From the NCBI GenBank assembly GCA_947500135.1, contig CANMQX010000006.1:310001-374000 (forward strand): a DNA stretch of 64,000 nt. Direction: 5' to 3'. This DNA is from an uncultured Paracoccaceae bacterium (GTDB lineage: Bacteria > Pseudomonadota > Alphaproteobacteria > Rhodobacterales > Rhodobacteraceae). A model generated the notes under the pieces. It saw only the letters and a list, made by a program, of their open reading frames with translations. It did not search any database and was not told where the DNA came from. Of the stretch, positions 25,257 through 34,031 are shown piece after piece (the stretch's first letter is position 1; the number at the start of each line of letters is the position of its first letter). Position numbers and translations under genes: made by a program.

Positions 25257-27494
25257 TCAGCGTTGTGTTTCTTTTAACAGCCGCTGGCAAACGACCCGCA
25301 CGTTATCAGCGATGCATTCCTGAGGCGGACGATTGAAATCCCTGTTCTCGGGACCGATGACAATCGCATTTGGCGTCAATTGATCCTGCTCTGTCGTGCC
25401 ACCCAGCGTGCGCAGATTCAGGTTTTCAGGCGAGAAACCCATAAACCAAACAGGAACTCCCAGTGCCGCGGCAAGTTCGGCAGGCACGGTGCTGATACCG
25501 ATCACCAGATCCATCGAAGAGATGTAGGCGGCCATTGCGTCGAAGTCATCATACAGATCAATGCCTTGCGGCACGACTAAACCGTTGGCATCACAAAATG
25601 CCTTCTCTTCCGGCGTTAGGCCATGTTGGATGCAGTGAAACTCCACACCGTCAATCTTGACCAGCGGCTCAAGCGCTTCGACGGAGAGGTACATCAACCG
25701 ACGCGCGCCGCGAAACAGGCTGCTTCGCCAGACCACACCGACACGCAACCCCTTGCCGCCTTTTTTGTATGTTTCTACCTGCGGCGACGTGATGGCAGCG
25801 ATTTTCGTCGGTAGCTTGAGGTTTTCCTCTGCCTCGGCAGCTATGAGAGAGAAGTGGTTGGCGACGTAGTCCACACTGTCGAGCAGCGGGCGAATGTCCT
25901 CGCTCAGGATATTGTACAAAGCACCGCTGAAACCCTTGATACGGTTATCGATACGATGGACACGGTCGGTCAGGCCAAGTCGGGTCCGCCATACGGGATG
26001 AAACGTAATTTCGGGGAAATTGAATTCCAGAAGTTGCTTCAGTCGAGGGTCGCAGGTTGCATGAACCGTCCCAAATACTCTGGTGAGTTCCTTATAGAAA
26101 CGATACTGCCGGATCTCATCACCCACCCCTTGGTCCGCTATGAACAAAAGCGACTTGTCAGCTCTTAAATCTGTCGGCCATGTCCGTATCATTCGCTGTC
26201 CCAGATATTCATCCAAGGCCTTCCACCGTGACCCTTTCCGATAGTGACGACCCAACTCGTCAAAGCTGCCCTGCTCAAAATGCCGCCAAACATTCGCTTC
26301 TGAGTCAACGCGCGGTGTCCCGACCAAATCGACAATACGGTCATAAATCTCGGACATTGACTTTCCACATCGCGCCAATGAGAAACGAAACCCATCCAGG
26401 GCATCTGGCTGTTTTGGTGCTTCAAGCACTATTTTTTCAAACTCAGATGCAGCGCCCGAAAAGTCATAGGCGTAATACCGTTCCCATGCTCGCAAACTGC
26501 GGGCAGACATCAGTGTTTCATTCTTCGGATTATCGGCCCGATTGAGGCATTCAATCGCCTCCTCTTGCAAGCCAAGTTTTGTGAGCAGTTTTAGAATACG
26601 GTGCCTGTTTTTTAGACGCTCATCCGGAAAAGACGCCTGAATCGCCGAGATGATATCCTGAAATATCCCGCGATGTTCTGCGCTCAGACCGGCCATCGAA
26701 AACATAGCAAATAGAAGGTTCACCTGCTCTTTGGCGTTCTTTGGAACCTGTATCTCTGATGAATCGACAAGCCCGGGGAAATTCCGCAGCATTTCATGTA
26801 AATAGCGTTTGCGATCGACAGTTTTGAGCGCGGTCAATATCTCTGTTGCTTCTGCGCTGTAGCCGCAAATTCGTAGCGGTTTGACAAAAGGGTAAAGCTG
26901 CGCCAATCGTTTTGGGTCTTCGGGGAAGGCGGGCAGCAGTTCCAGAATGTCAAAATGAATGTTGACGGATTGTCGAACCGCAACTCTTGCTTTTGAAATC
27001 GCCACGTCGCGCCGAAACGCGCTGCCACCATTTGGAAAGTGCAAAGCGGCGAGCCGTTCAATTGCAGCAAAGCGGTCCGCATCAGGCAATGTCGAATAGT
27101 CGGAGTACCATGACAGCAGTTCACGCCAAACACCAGCTTCCGGGGCATCGCAAACCCGGTCGCAGATGTCTGCCATAAGCTGTTCGACGTCGTCGTCCGG
27201 GCCCATACCGCCGATGATCAGCGCAGCTCTGGTCTGCAGCCGGGCCGGATAACGCGTCAAGGGTATTGCCTTGAGCGCCGCTTTTGCGCTGCGCTGATAG
27301 CCAAATCGATCCAAATGGCGCGCCAGTACAAACCGAACGGTTGCCGGAACCGGAAGAGACGTGATTGCGATCGCCTTTTGAGGTGTCAGTGACACTAGTC
27401 TAAAGAGATGGCCCTTGGCTTTCAGTTTTGTCGCATGCCAAAAGCCGGTCGCCCCTGCACCACCATGATCGCCCTGCTTCAACAAATGCGCCAC
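25257..27494 (-). CDS. TPR-like protein with C-terminal glycosyltransferase domain, pse operon
   Basis: Large cytosolic protein of 745 residues at the end of the pseudaminic-acid operon. The first 450 residues are helical and repeat-like (for example AAKAALKAIP-type hairpins and ASEFEKIVLEAPKQPDALDG, a clear TPR). The C-terminal 280 residues look like a GT-B or SPINDLY-like domain: LLFIADQGVGDEIRQYRF, LRVGVVWRSSLFRGARR, and MDLVIGISTVPAELAAALGV, where a nucleotide sugar normally binds. The start is GTG with AAAGGA upstream. It is a candidate for transferring pseudaminic acid, perhaps to flagellin; this is inferred from context. Confidence 0.7.
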   Translation of the reverse strand: MAHLLKQGDHGGAGATGFWHATKLKAKGHLFRLVSLTPQKAIAITSLPVPATVRFVLARHLDRFGYQRSAKAALKAIPLTRYPARLQTRAALIIGGMGPDDDVEQLMADICDRVCDAPEAGVWRELLSWYSDYSTLPDADRFAAIERLAALHFPNGGSAFRRDVAISKARVAVRQSVNIHFDILELLPAFPEDPKRLAQLYPFVKPLRICGYSAEATEILTALKTVDRKRYLHEMLRNFPGLVDSSEIQVPKNAKEQVNLLFAMFSMAGLSAEHRGIFQDIISAIQASFPDERLKNRHRILKLLTKLGLQEEAIECLNRADNPKNETLMSARSLRAWERYYAYDFSGAASEFEKIVLEAPKQPDALDGFRFSLARCGKSMSEIYDRIVDLVGTPRVDSEANVWRHFEQGSFDELGRHYRKGSRWKALDEYLGQRMIRTWPTDLRADKSLLFIADQGVGDEIRQYRFYKELTRVFGTVHATCDPRLKQLLEFNFPEITFHPVWRTRLGLTDRVHRIDNRIKGFSGALYNILSEDIRPLLDSVDYVANHFSLIAAEAEENLKLPTKIAAITSPQVETYKKGGKGLRVGVVWRSSLFRGARRLMYLSVEALEPLVKIDGVEFHCIQHGLTPEEKAFCDANGLVVPQGIDLYDDFDAMAAYISSMDLVIGISTVPAELAAALGVPVWFMGFSPENLNLRTLGGTTEQDQLTPNAIVIGPENRDFNRPPQECIADNVRVVCQRLLKETQR

Positions 27495-27528
27495 GGCTTG
27501 TCCTTTCTTCCATCGATGGTTTGATGGA

Positions 27529-28581
27529 TCATTTTTCGACCATGTCCCAGCTAAGTGCCGTCGCGGCTTTGATATCCTTGGTACATCGACGCCCTAAGAC
27601 ATCATCGAAATGCTTGGGCGCAAGACCATGGCCTGGCCTCACCGATCTAACGTTCTCGGCAGTGAGCATATCACCTGCTTTCAACGCTTGTGTGACATAG
27701 AGCGACCGCCGAAAACTGACATTGCCCAATTCGCTCGACTTTTGACCAAAATCCGGCTGCCCCAAGGCAGACCATGCCGTTCTTGCATGGGTACACAGAT
27801 GCCCGAACTGATCCGGTTCCAGGGAAAAACTGTCGTCAGGACCATTCGCCGACCGATCCAGGGTGAAGTGTTTTTCGATGACCGATGCGCCCAGCGCAAC
27901 AGATGCTATTGCTGTCGCAATATCCAGTGTATGGTCGGACAGCCCCGAAACAACGTTAAAGCGGCTTTCAATTTCCGGAATGGTGCGCAGGTTATATTGA
28001 TCTGCTGGCGCGGGATAGCCGCTGACGCAATGCAGTACCACCAGTTGATCGCATCCAGCCGAACGCGCCGTTTCCACGGCTTCTTCAATCTCTTGGATAT
28101 TGGCCATACCGGTCGAAATGATCATTGGCTTCCCAGTTTCAGCCGCATACCGAATTAGTGGCAGATCGATCGCTTCAAAACTGGCAATCTTGTAGGCGGG
28201 TGCATTCAAATCCTCCAGCAAATCCACCGCTGTTGTATCAAACGGAGACGAGAATAGCGTCACGCCAATCTCATTTGCCCTTTTGAACAAGGGCTCGTGC
28301 CAATCCCACGGTGTATAGGCTTCTGCGTAGAGGTCATACAGCGTCCGGCCCTTCCACAATCCTTCCTCGATACGAAATTCGGGGGCATCGCTGTTCAACG
28401 TGATCGTGTCGGGCGTGTAGGTCTGCATCTTTATTGCATCAACGCCGGTTGTTGCGGCGACATCCAGAATCTCCAGCGCGCGCTCAAAGCTGCCGTTATG
28501 ATTGGCCGACATCTCGGCGATAACATAGGGCGGAAAATCCCTGCCGATTTTTCTGCCATCAATTTCAATCTGCGCATTCAT
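27529..28581 (-). CDS. pseI: Pseudaminic acid synthase
   Basis: NeuB-family synthase of 350 residues that condenses a 2,4-diacetamido-trideoxyhexose with phosphoenolpyruvate to give pseudaminic acid. The TIM-barrel start VIAEMSANHNGSFERAL and IKMQTYTPDTITL are typical of PseI, as is SGLSDHTLDIATAIASVALG with EKHFTLDRS. The C-terminal 60 residues form the SAF antifreeze-like domain (RRSLYVTQALKAGDMLT). The ATG overlaps the stop of a 54-codon ORF. The Pse rather than Neu or Leg assignment is supported by the pseB-pseC-pseF-pseG neighbours. Confidence 0.92.
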   Translation of the reverse strand: MNAQIEIDGRKIGRDFPPYVIAEMSANHNGSFERALEILDVAATTGVDAIKMQTYTPDTITLNSDAPEFRIEEGLWKGRTLYDLYAEAYTPWDWHEPLFKRANEIGVTLFSSPFDTTAVDLLEDLNAPAYKIASFEAIDLPLIRYAAETGKPMIISTGMANIQEIEEAVETARSAGCDQLVVLHCVSGYPAPADQYNLRTIPEIESRFNVVSGLSDHTLDIATAIASVALGASVIEKHFTLDRSANGPDDSFSLEPDQFGHLCTHARTAWSALGQPDFGQKSSELGNVSFRRSLYVTQALKAGDMLTAENVRSVRPGHGLAPKHFDDVLGRRCTKDIKAATALSWDMVEK

Positions 28582-28742
28582 GCTGCATGCCCCTTTTCGT
28601 ATTTTCGTTTATCCTGCAAGCCAGCCTTCAATGTGGAAACCATAGCTTTGGTGCAACTCGACAATGCGACCGTAAAGTCCAAAGTCTCACAGCACAGCCT
28701 GCGCAAAACGATGCCATCAAATGCGTGGTCCACGGCAACCAT
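28578..28742 (-). CDS. 54-codon ORF between pseG and pseI, possible pseH remnant
   Basis: A short frame exactly fills the gap between pseG and pseI. It begins MVAVDHAFDGIVLRRL two bases after the pseG stop and ends KRKYEKGHAA with its TGA overlapping the pseI ATG. The segment GIVLRRLCCETLDF resembles the first strand and helix of a GNAT fold, which is what PseH would show at this place, but the acetyl-CoA binding region is absent. It may be a residual, internally deleted pseH or a new small coupled gene. Confidence in any function is low. Confidence 0.35.
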   Translation of the reverse strand: MVAVDHAFDGIVLRRLCCETLDFTVALSSCTKAMVSTLKAGLQDKRKYEKGHAA

Positions 28743-28744
28743 TT

Positions 28745-29860
28745 TCACTGGACCGTTCCTGCTGTTTCGATACGTTCAATCAGGCGTTCCAACCCCAGAC
28801 CATCGCTGATTGATGCCGCTGCCGTTGAAAGTCGTCGCTGTATTGTCGGATCGCAAAGCTGTTCTATGGCTTGGGCGAATTCTGCCTGCTGACTTAGCGG
28901 GCTGCCATCAAAACGTATCGCGGCGTTGCGATCATGTAGCTGTTTTGCCTGCTCGATCTGATTGTCTGCCTGCACAATCACAATCGACGGCAATCCCATC
29001 ACGCAGCGCTCAATAGCGGTCAAACCGGCCCCGCCGATTGCAAAATCGGCGTTTAACATCAACTGGGGCATATCGGGCGTGTCTATATGCAATCTGCTGG
29101 CGACCGGCATCTGATGACATAATTCCTGAAGCGCAACGCGGTGCGACGCAAGAAGCCCTACCACGACATCGATATGTTTAATAGCAGCCGGTTTGGCCCC
29201 GGCGATTGTTTGCAGGATGACACCGGTGAGATTTGTTGGGTCATATCCACCAAGGGCCAACAGCAAGCGCCCGGACGCCGCATCTGCGCGGCGCGCCAGA
29301 CTGGCGTCCCGCAACCTGGCGAATTCCGGTTTCATTACCGAATATTGCATCCCGGCCAGCACTTGGCAGGTTTCGTTGACTAAACCGCTGTAGTCGGCAG
29401 CGACCCGTGCAATTCCCTGGTCAAGCAGCAAGTCAGCGTGTTGTTTGCGATCCGCCAGATCATCGATGATCAGATGTTTGTACTGCCCTTGACGTGTCAC
29501 GGACCTGCTCCAATTCGCATCGAAACCGTAATGGTCCAATACAATCCAATCCGGCGCAAATGCGTGCGCGACAGCCGCCGTTTGCGAAACGTCCTGTTGC
29601 CAATCGACACCAGCCCAATGCGCATGAGGGACCTGGTCCGGTTCCGGATTGAATGGGTTCTGCGGTGTTGGAAGCAGTGTCAGTTCGAAGCCTTCGGCAG
29701 GCACCTTTTCTGCGATGGTGCCGGAAAGATCGCGGCACACAAAATGGCAGACATGGCCACGGCTTCGCAAGGCAACCGCAAGCGACAGACACCGCATGAC
29801 GTGGCCACTGCCGATTTCTGTCGAGCTGTCCGCGCGGAAAAGGAACCGCCGTGCATTCAC
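28745..29860 (-). CDS. pseG: UDP-2,4-diacetamido-2,4,6-trideoxy-altropyranose hydrolase
   Basis: PseG removes UDP from the acetylated intermediate before PseI acts. The 371-residue protein has the GT-B-like PseG fold with the catalytic His in STEIGSGHVMRCLSLA, matching the essential His near residue 17 of known PseG. Later motifs LLLALGGYDPTNLTG and AIGGAGLTAIERCVMGLPSI bind the nucleotide. It is somewhat longer than the shortest family members but carries no fused acetyltransferase. It overlaps pseF by four bases (ATGA). Confidence 0.9.
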   Translation of the reverse strand: MNARRFLFRADSSTEIGSGHVMRCLSLAVALRSRGHVCHFVCRDLSGTIAEKVPAEGFELTLLPTPQNPFNPEPDQVPHAHWAGVDWQQDVSQTAAVAHAFAPDWIVLDHYGFDANWSRSVTRQGQYKHLIIDDLADRKQHADLLLDQGIARVAADYSGLVNETCQVLAGMQYSVMKPEFARLRDASLARRADAASGRLLLALGGYDPTNLTGVILQTIAGAKPAAIKHIDVVVGLLASHRVALQELCHQMPVASRLHIDTPDMPQLMLNADFAIGGAGLTAIERCVMGLPSIVIVQADNQIEQAKQLHDRNAAIRFDGSPLSQQAEFAQAIEQLCDPTIQRRLSTAAASISDGLGLERLIERIETAGTVQ

Positions 29861-30564
29861 GGTTGGTCTCCGTCTTTTTGCCGTTGGATCGCCCCAAAAA
29901 TCAGCTCCGCCCTGACCCAGTCATCTGGCGTGTCGATGTCTTGAACCCGGTAGCTGGGTAACACCAGCGCCCGACTTGCCAACCCAAACACATCGCGCTG
30001 CTGCCGCCACGCATCAGTCTTGCCCCAGTAGAACTGCCCTGCGTCGTGATAGGCCGGTTCCAGATCCTGCGATCGGCTGTGACGCGTTTCTGCGTCGAAC
30101 ATGTCGACAGCGTTATCATGATCCAACCGAAGCGCCCGTTGGATTGGTGCAGGAAAAGCGCCAACAGGAAAACAATAATCGACGTCCGGCTGCAGGACCC
30201 GTTGCAGCCCTTCCTGTATATCTTCTGGAGTGACGAATGGCGCGGTCGCATAGATACAGCACACTTCGTCAGGACACTGACCGGACTGGCAGATTTCATC
30301 AATTGCATGCGCGATAACATCGATTGTACCGGTCATGTCATCAGACAGTGCCTGCGGCCTCAGAAACGGAACCTCTGCGCCATGCGCCTTGGCCACATCT
30401 GCGATCTCTTCATCATCTGTTGAAACGATGATCCGGTCAAAGCAACCGCTGTCGATTGCCGTGTTGATCGAATAGCCAATGATCGGTTGCCCCATAAACG
30501 GCTTGATGTTCTTGCGGGGAATACGTTTGCTTCCACCACGGGCTGGGATGACGGCAAGTCTCAT
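29857..30564 (-). CDS. pseF: Pseudaminate cytidylyltransferase
   Basis: Activates pseudaminic acid to its CMP form for transfer. The 235-residue product carries the CMP-sugar synthetase signature VIPARGGSKRIPRKNIKPF at the start, followed by IIVSTDDEEIADVAKAHGAE. The segment DAGQFYWGKTDAW is typical of PseF rather than NeuA. Stop and start codons overlap neighbours on both sides, indicating a single operon. Confidence 0.92.
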   Translation of the reverse strand: MRLAVIPARGGSKRIPRKNIKPFMGQPIIGYSINTAIDSGCFDRIIVSTDDEEIADVAKAHGAEVPFLRPQALSDDMTGTIDVIAHAIDEICQSGQCPDEVCCIYATAPFVTPEDIQEGLQRVLQPDVDYCFPVGAFPAPIQRALRLDHDNAVDMFDAETRHSRSQDLEPAYHDAGQFYWGKTDAWRQQRDVFGLASRALVLPSYRVQDIDTPDDWVRAELIFGAIQRQKDGDQP

Positions 30565-31730
30565 TCGACGAGCGCTTCTTTCAGGACGGCGACAACCCTG
30601 TCTTGATCCTGTGAAGAGAGATCCGGGTACATCGGGATACTGATCGCCTCTTCATAATAAGCCTCGGCTGCCGGATACATCCCAGGACGAAAGCCAAGCT
30701 CTGCGTAATATGGCTGCAGATGCACTGGGATATAGTGAAGGTTTACCCCGATACCGGCGGCGCGCATTTTATCAAATACCTGCTGATGCGCCGCGACCCC
30801 GGCCTTCTTTGGCACCCTGATGATGTAAAGATGAAGCGCGGAATACGCATTCGGGTCGCGACGTGGTGTTGTGACCGGCAAGGATGCCAGCATCTGATCA
30901 TAACGATCCGCAATTTCGTGTCGGCGTTTCAGGAAGTTCGTCAAACGGTCGATCTGGCTTGCGCCCAGCGCCGCCTGAATATCGGTCATCCGGTAGTTCC
31001 AGCCAAGACTAGTTTGCTGATAGTACCAAGCACCATCAGAAGCCTTTGTCATCTTTGTGGGATCCCGGGTAATCCCATGACTACGAAGCATTTGCATCCG
31101 GGACGCAAGGTCCGCATCATTGGTCATCGCCATACCGCCTTCAGCGCTGGTGATGATCTTGACCGGATGAAAGCTGAAAACCGTAATATCGCTATGCGCG
31201 CAAGAGCCAACCGGTTGGCCACTATACTCACCGCCAATCGCGTGTGAAGCATCCTCAATCACCCGCACGCCATATTTTTTGGCAAGACCACCAATGGTTT
31301 CCATATCGCAGGGCTCACCTGACAGATGGACCGGCACGATCACTTTGGGCAGTCGACCACATGCAGCAGCGTCAGTCAGCTTGGCCTCCAGCGCAGCGGG
31401 TGACATGTTGTAGGTTACCGGATCAATATCGACAAAATCAACATCCGCGCCCATGTATAACGCACAGTTGGCCGACGCGACAAAGGTCACCGGCGATGTC
31501 CAAAGCAGGTCTCCCGGCCCCAATTCAAGGGCCGCGCATGCTATATGCAGTGCAGATGTTGCACTATTGGCGGCGATGGCATGTTTGGCCTTCACACGCT
31601 TCCGAATAGCGTCTTCAAACTGTGGCACTGCCGGGCCTTGGGTCAGAAAATCCGATTTGAGCACATCGACAACCGCAGCGATATCATCATCTGAAATCGA
31701 TTGCCGACCGTATGGAATGAATTCCGACAT
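30561..31730 (-). CDS. pseC: UDP-4-amino-4,6-dideoxy-N-acetyl-altrosamine transaminase
   Basis: PLP-dependent DegT/DnrJ/EryC1-family aminotransferase of 389 residues, second step of pseudaminic acid synthesis. It opens IPYGRQSISDDDIAAV, as PseC proteins do. The PLP Lys lies in FSFHPVKIITSAEGG, and the phosphate-binding segment is ANSATSALHIACAAL. VIEDASHAIGGEY supplies the Asp that contacts the pyridine ring. The gap to pseB is 110 bases with no gene. Confidence 0.93.
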   Translation of the reverse strand: MSEFIPYGRQSISDDDIAAVVDVLKSDFLTQGPAVPQFEDAIRKRVKAKHAIAANSATSALHIACAALELGPGDLLWTSPVTFVASANCALYMGADVDFVDIDPVTYNMSPAALEAKLTDAAACGRLPKVIVPVHLSGEPCDMETIGGLAKKYGVRVIEDASHAIGGEYSGQPVGSCAHSDITVFSFHPVKIITSAEGGMAMTNDADLASRMQMLRSHGITRDPTKMTKASDGAWYYQQTSLGWNYRMTDIQAALGASQIDRLTNFLKRRHEIADRYDQMLASLPVTTPRRDPNAYSALHLYIIRVPKKAGVAAHQQVFDKMRAAGIGVNLHYIPVHLQPYYAELGFRPGMYPAAEAYYEEAISIPMYPDLSSQDQDRVVAVLKEALVE

Positions 31731-31840
31731 CTTTGCAGACCTATTTCGTGGCGCTTAGGGATGGTGCGATCGGGCAAGTTCCGTGACACTGTGGACCAGA
31801 ATACCCGATCTGACGTCACACCAACAGCCCAACCCCAGCA

Positions 31841-32839
31841 TCAGATTTTTCCGATCTTTTCGCGGTTCTTGTCGATCCAGGCTTGAAGCGCATCTGTGGT
31901 CATCCAATCGGCATTATTGTCGCTTGAATAAACAAACCCTTCTGGCACCTTAACGCCGTCCTTGATGCGTTCCTGGCTGCTTCCCCAATCATTGATAGAC
32001 GGTAAAATTTTGTAATGCTCGTCGTACTCATAGGTGAAAGGCGCATCCTCGACCCCTACCATTTGTTCATGCAGCTTTTCGCCGGGACGAATGCCAACAA
32101 CTTCAGTTTTTGCAGTCGGGGCGACAGTCTCAGCGATTTCCGTAATCGACATGGAAGGGATCTTCTTTACGTATATTTCGCCGCCAACCATATCGCTGAA
32201 CGCATGCCAAACAAGATCGACGCCCTCCTCAAGCGAGATCATGAAACGCGTCATGCGAGGATCAGTAATGGGCAGAACCCCCTTATCGGCGACCGACAGG
32301 AAAAAAGGTATCACCGACCCACGTGATCCCATTACGTTCCCATAACGCACCACACTGAAACGTGTCTGATGTTCCCCGACATAGGCATTTCCGGCAACGA
32401 ATAGCTTGTCAGAGGCGAGCTTGGACGCACCGTACAGGTTGATCGGGCTAGAGGCTTTATCGGTTGAAAGAGCCACAACTTTTTTGATCCGCTTGTCGAT
32501 ACAGGCATCGATCAGGTTCATGGCGCCATTCACATTCGTCTTGATACACTCGAACGGATTGTATTCGGCGGTTGGCACGATCTTGGTTGCGGCGGCATGC
32601 ACCACGAAATCAACACCATCAAGAGCACGGTAGAGCCGATCGCGATCACGCACATCGCCAATGAAAAAACGTACACGCGGATCGTCTTGATACGTCTTCG
32701 CCATTTCCCATTGCTTCATCTCGTCGCGCGAGAAAATGATGACTTTCTTGGGGTTATATTTCTGCAAAGTGAGCGGAACGAACATCTGCCCGAACGATCC
32801 CGTACCCCCGGTCACAAGAACGGTAGAATTTTCAAGCAA
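31841..32839 (-). CDS. pseB: UDP-N-acetylglucosamine 4,6-dehydratase (inverting)
   Basis: First enzyme of CMP-pseudaminic acid synthesis, an extended SDR. The NAD site is VLVTGGTGSFGQMFV; the catalytic Thr-Asp-Lys and Tyr are in ALSTDKASSPINLYGASKL. RYGNVMGSRGSVIPFF and GIRPGEKLHE are strongly conserved. I chose a TTG start (product LLENSTVLV...), because GAGAGG lies about 8 bases ahead and the resulting 332 residues match the family; an ATG 12 codons upstream would add an atypical tail. It is the promoter-proximal gene of the pse operon. Confidence 0.92.
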   Translation of the reverse strand: MLENSTVLVTGGTGSFGQMFVPLTLQKYNPKKVIIFSRDEMKQWEMAKTYQDDPRVRFFIGDVRDRDRLYRALDGVDFVVHAAATKIVPTAEYNPFECIKTNVNGAMNLIDACIDKRIKKVVALSTDKASSPINLYGASKLASDKLFVAGNAYVGEHQTRFSVVRYGNVMGSRGSVIPFFLSVADKGVLPITDPRMTRFMISLEEGVDLVWHAFSDMVGGEIYVKKIPSMSITEIAETVAPTAKTEVVGIRPGEKLHEQMVGVEDAPFTYEYDEHYKILPSINDWGSSQERIKDGVKVPEGFVYSSDNNADWMTTDALQAWIDKNREKIGKI

Positions 32840-33224
32840 TGTTGACCCTCTCAGTGTAGCTGTGTGTGGATACATCCACTTAAGCCTTCGTTTGCAAGAG
32901 TTCTGACGGGATTTCAAGCGCGTTGTCGTTTGACCTCCGGTTATGAATGCCGACTTGCAAACCATCGCTGATGGCGAAAACCTCGGGCCGTGCGGTTCCT
33001 GCGCGATAAAGAGAAAAGTGTGATGCGGTCATTGTTGGTGACCGATTTGCCCCGCTTTTCAATGTCCAAGACCGACGCTTTCACCAGTCACAAAATATCC
33101 GCAGCCCTAATTGCACAGACAACTGATTGACACACACCGGACGTTGCGCGCGCCCACGGTGCGGCGGGTTTTGGTGATTTGTCACGAAGCGCCGGCTAAC
33201 GGCGTATTTTGTTGATGAATGCGC

Positions 33225-33256
33225 GATCGGCGATGACGTCGGCAAAGCGTCGGACC
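33225..33256 (+). repeat. Dispersed CGTCGGC-rich repeat, copy 2 (pseB upstream region)
   Basis: The 521-base stretch upstream of pseB has no convincing gene. It contains GATCGGCGATGACGTCGGC followed by AAAGCGTCGGACC, nearly the same as the minus-strand repeat beside the reductive dehalogenase gene. Surrounding bases (GCTAACGGCGTATTTTGTTG) also resemble the other copy. The pse promoter should lie between here and pseB, but no clear -35/-10 pair was identified. Confidence 0.55.
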
Positions 33257-33320
33257 TTTGCGCGGCAAATGGCCGGATTAGCGGGCCGTACTTTGGGTGC
33301 GTTAACGACTGTTAGGAAAT

Positions 33321-33344
33321 GATGGGTGAAATCACCCATCCTAC
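33321..33344. repeat. REP-like palindrome
   Basis: Hairpin with 9-bp arms GATGGGTGA/TCACCCATC followed by CTAC. It belongs to the same GTArGATGGG family as elements after dtd and the GNAT gene. It lies 17 bases beyond the stop of the small membrane-protein gene, so it probably terminates that gene's transcript. Confidence 0.65.
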
Positions 33345-33360
33345 GTTTGCGACGATATAG

Positions 33361-33690
33361 CTACGTACCCAACGCAAACTCATCGACCCAGACAGCCAAT
33401 AATAGTAACAGGAGGATCGCAAAAAATGTTCCTGTAATGTGGCGATAGAGTGGGTAATATGGATACTTCTCGATGCCCACAAAGATACCCAGTAACGCTG
33501 CCAACCCTCTTCCTGAAACTGCGACAATCACACAAATTGCGAGAGCTAGCGCTGCTTCAAAGAAGAAACCTAAAGGATCCAAAATCGCAGCATCAATGAA
33601 CGCGCTAAAGCTGTCAAAACGAATATGGTAGAACCACAATAGATGATACAGGACGAAAAGAACCGTCAGGAAAGTTAGTCGGTACAGCAA
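33361..33690 (-). CDS. Hypothetical small membrane protein
   Basis: No family recognised. The 109-residue product is mostly hydrophobic, with about three membrane segments: LTFLTVLFVLYHLLWFYHI at the start, FFEAALALAICVIVAVSG in the middle and TGTFFAILLLLLLAVWVD at the end. AT-rich composition sets it apart from the pse operon and from rluB. A palindromic terminator-like element follows it. It is likely a real but accessory gene. Confidence 0.5.
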   Translation of the reverse strand: MLYRLTFLTVLFVLYHLLWFYHIRFDSFSAFIDAAILDPLGFFFEAALALAICVIVAVSGRGLAALLGIFVGIEKYPYYPLYRHITGTFFAILLLLLLAVWVDEFALGT

Positions 33691-33826
33691 TTTTCCACCA
33701 TCAGTCGGCTAATTGGATGATAGCATTATCCACCAACCGAATACCGTCAATTCGTGCGATCATACATCTCGCCTTTTGCCTTCTGTTCGAGGCGCCATTC
33801 GTAAAGTGTCTAAAAAATCGCCGGTT

Positions 33827-34009
33827 TCATGTAGTTTTACTAGGGTCGATCTCTTCACGGCTGGAAAGATGGCGATCATCCATTTCGAAGCCCTGCCGTT
33901 CCAACAGGTCTTTCGACTTCAGCCCATATGGGCAAATGTGATCTGTCATCACAATTCGATAAAGGGTTGCGGTTTTGGGTACTGCGTCTTTGGGCTTGGC
34001 ATCAACTCC
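33827..34009 (-). pseudogene. Broken glutaredoxin-domain gene remnant
   Basis: On the minus strand a short frame reads KTATLYRIVMTDHICPYGL followed by KSKDLLERQGFEMDDRH, a glutaredoxin-type domain with a single active-site Cys in CPYG, then SSREEIDPSKTT and a TGA. Intact family members continue after KTT with PQ-F-I-GG and GG-DDL motifs, which are missing. The linker before KTT is also shortened. No in-frame start is found before LYRIV, and only an internal ATG remains. It is therefore a truncated relic upstream of cueR. Confidence 0.6.
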
Positions 34010-34031
34010 TTTTGCGGATGAGGATATCGAC

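Noticed and set aside
28582-28744. Plain intergenic gap between pseG and pseI
   Set aside because: An open frame fills the gap exactly, with start and stop coupled to both neighbours, so it was reported as a small ORF instead.
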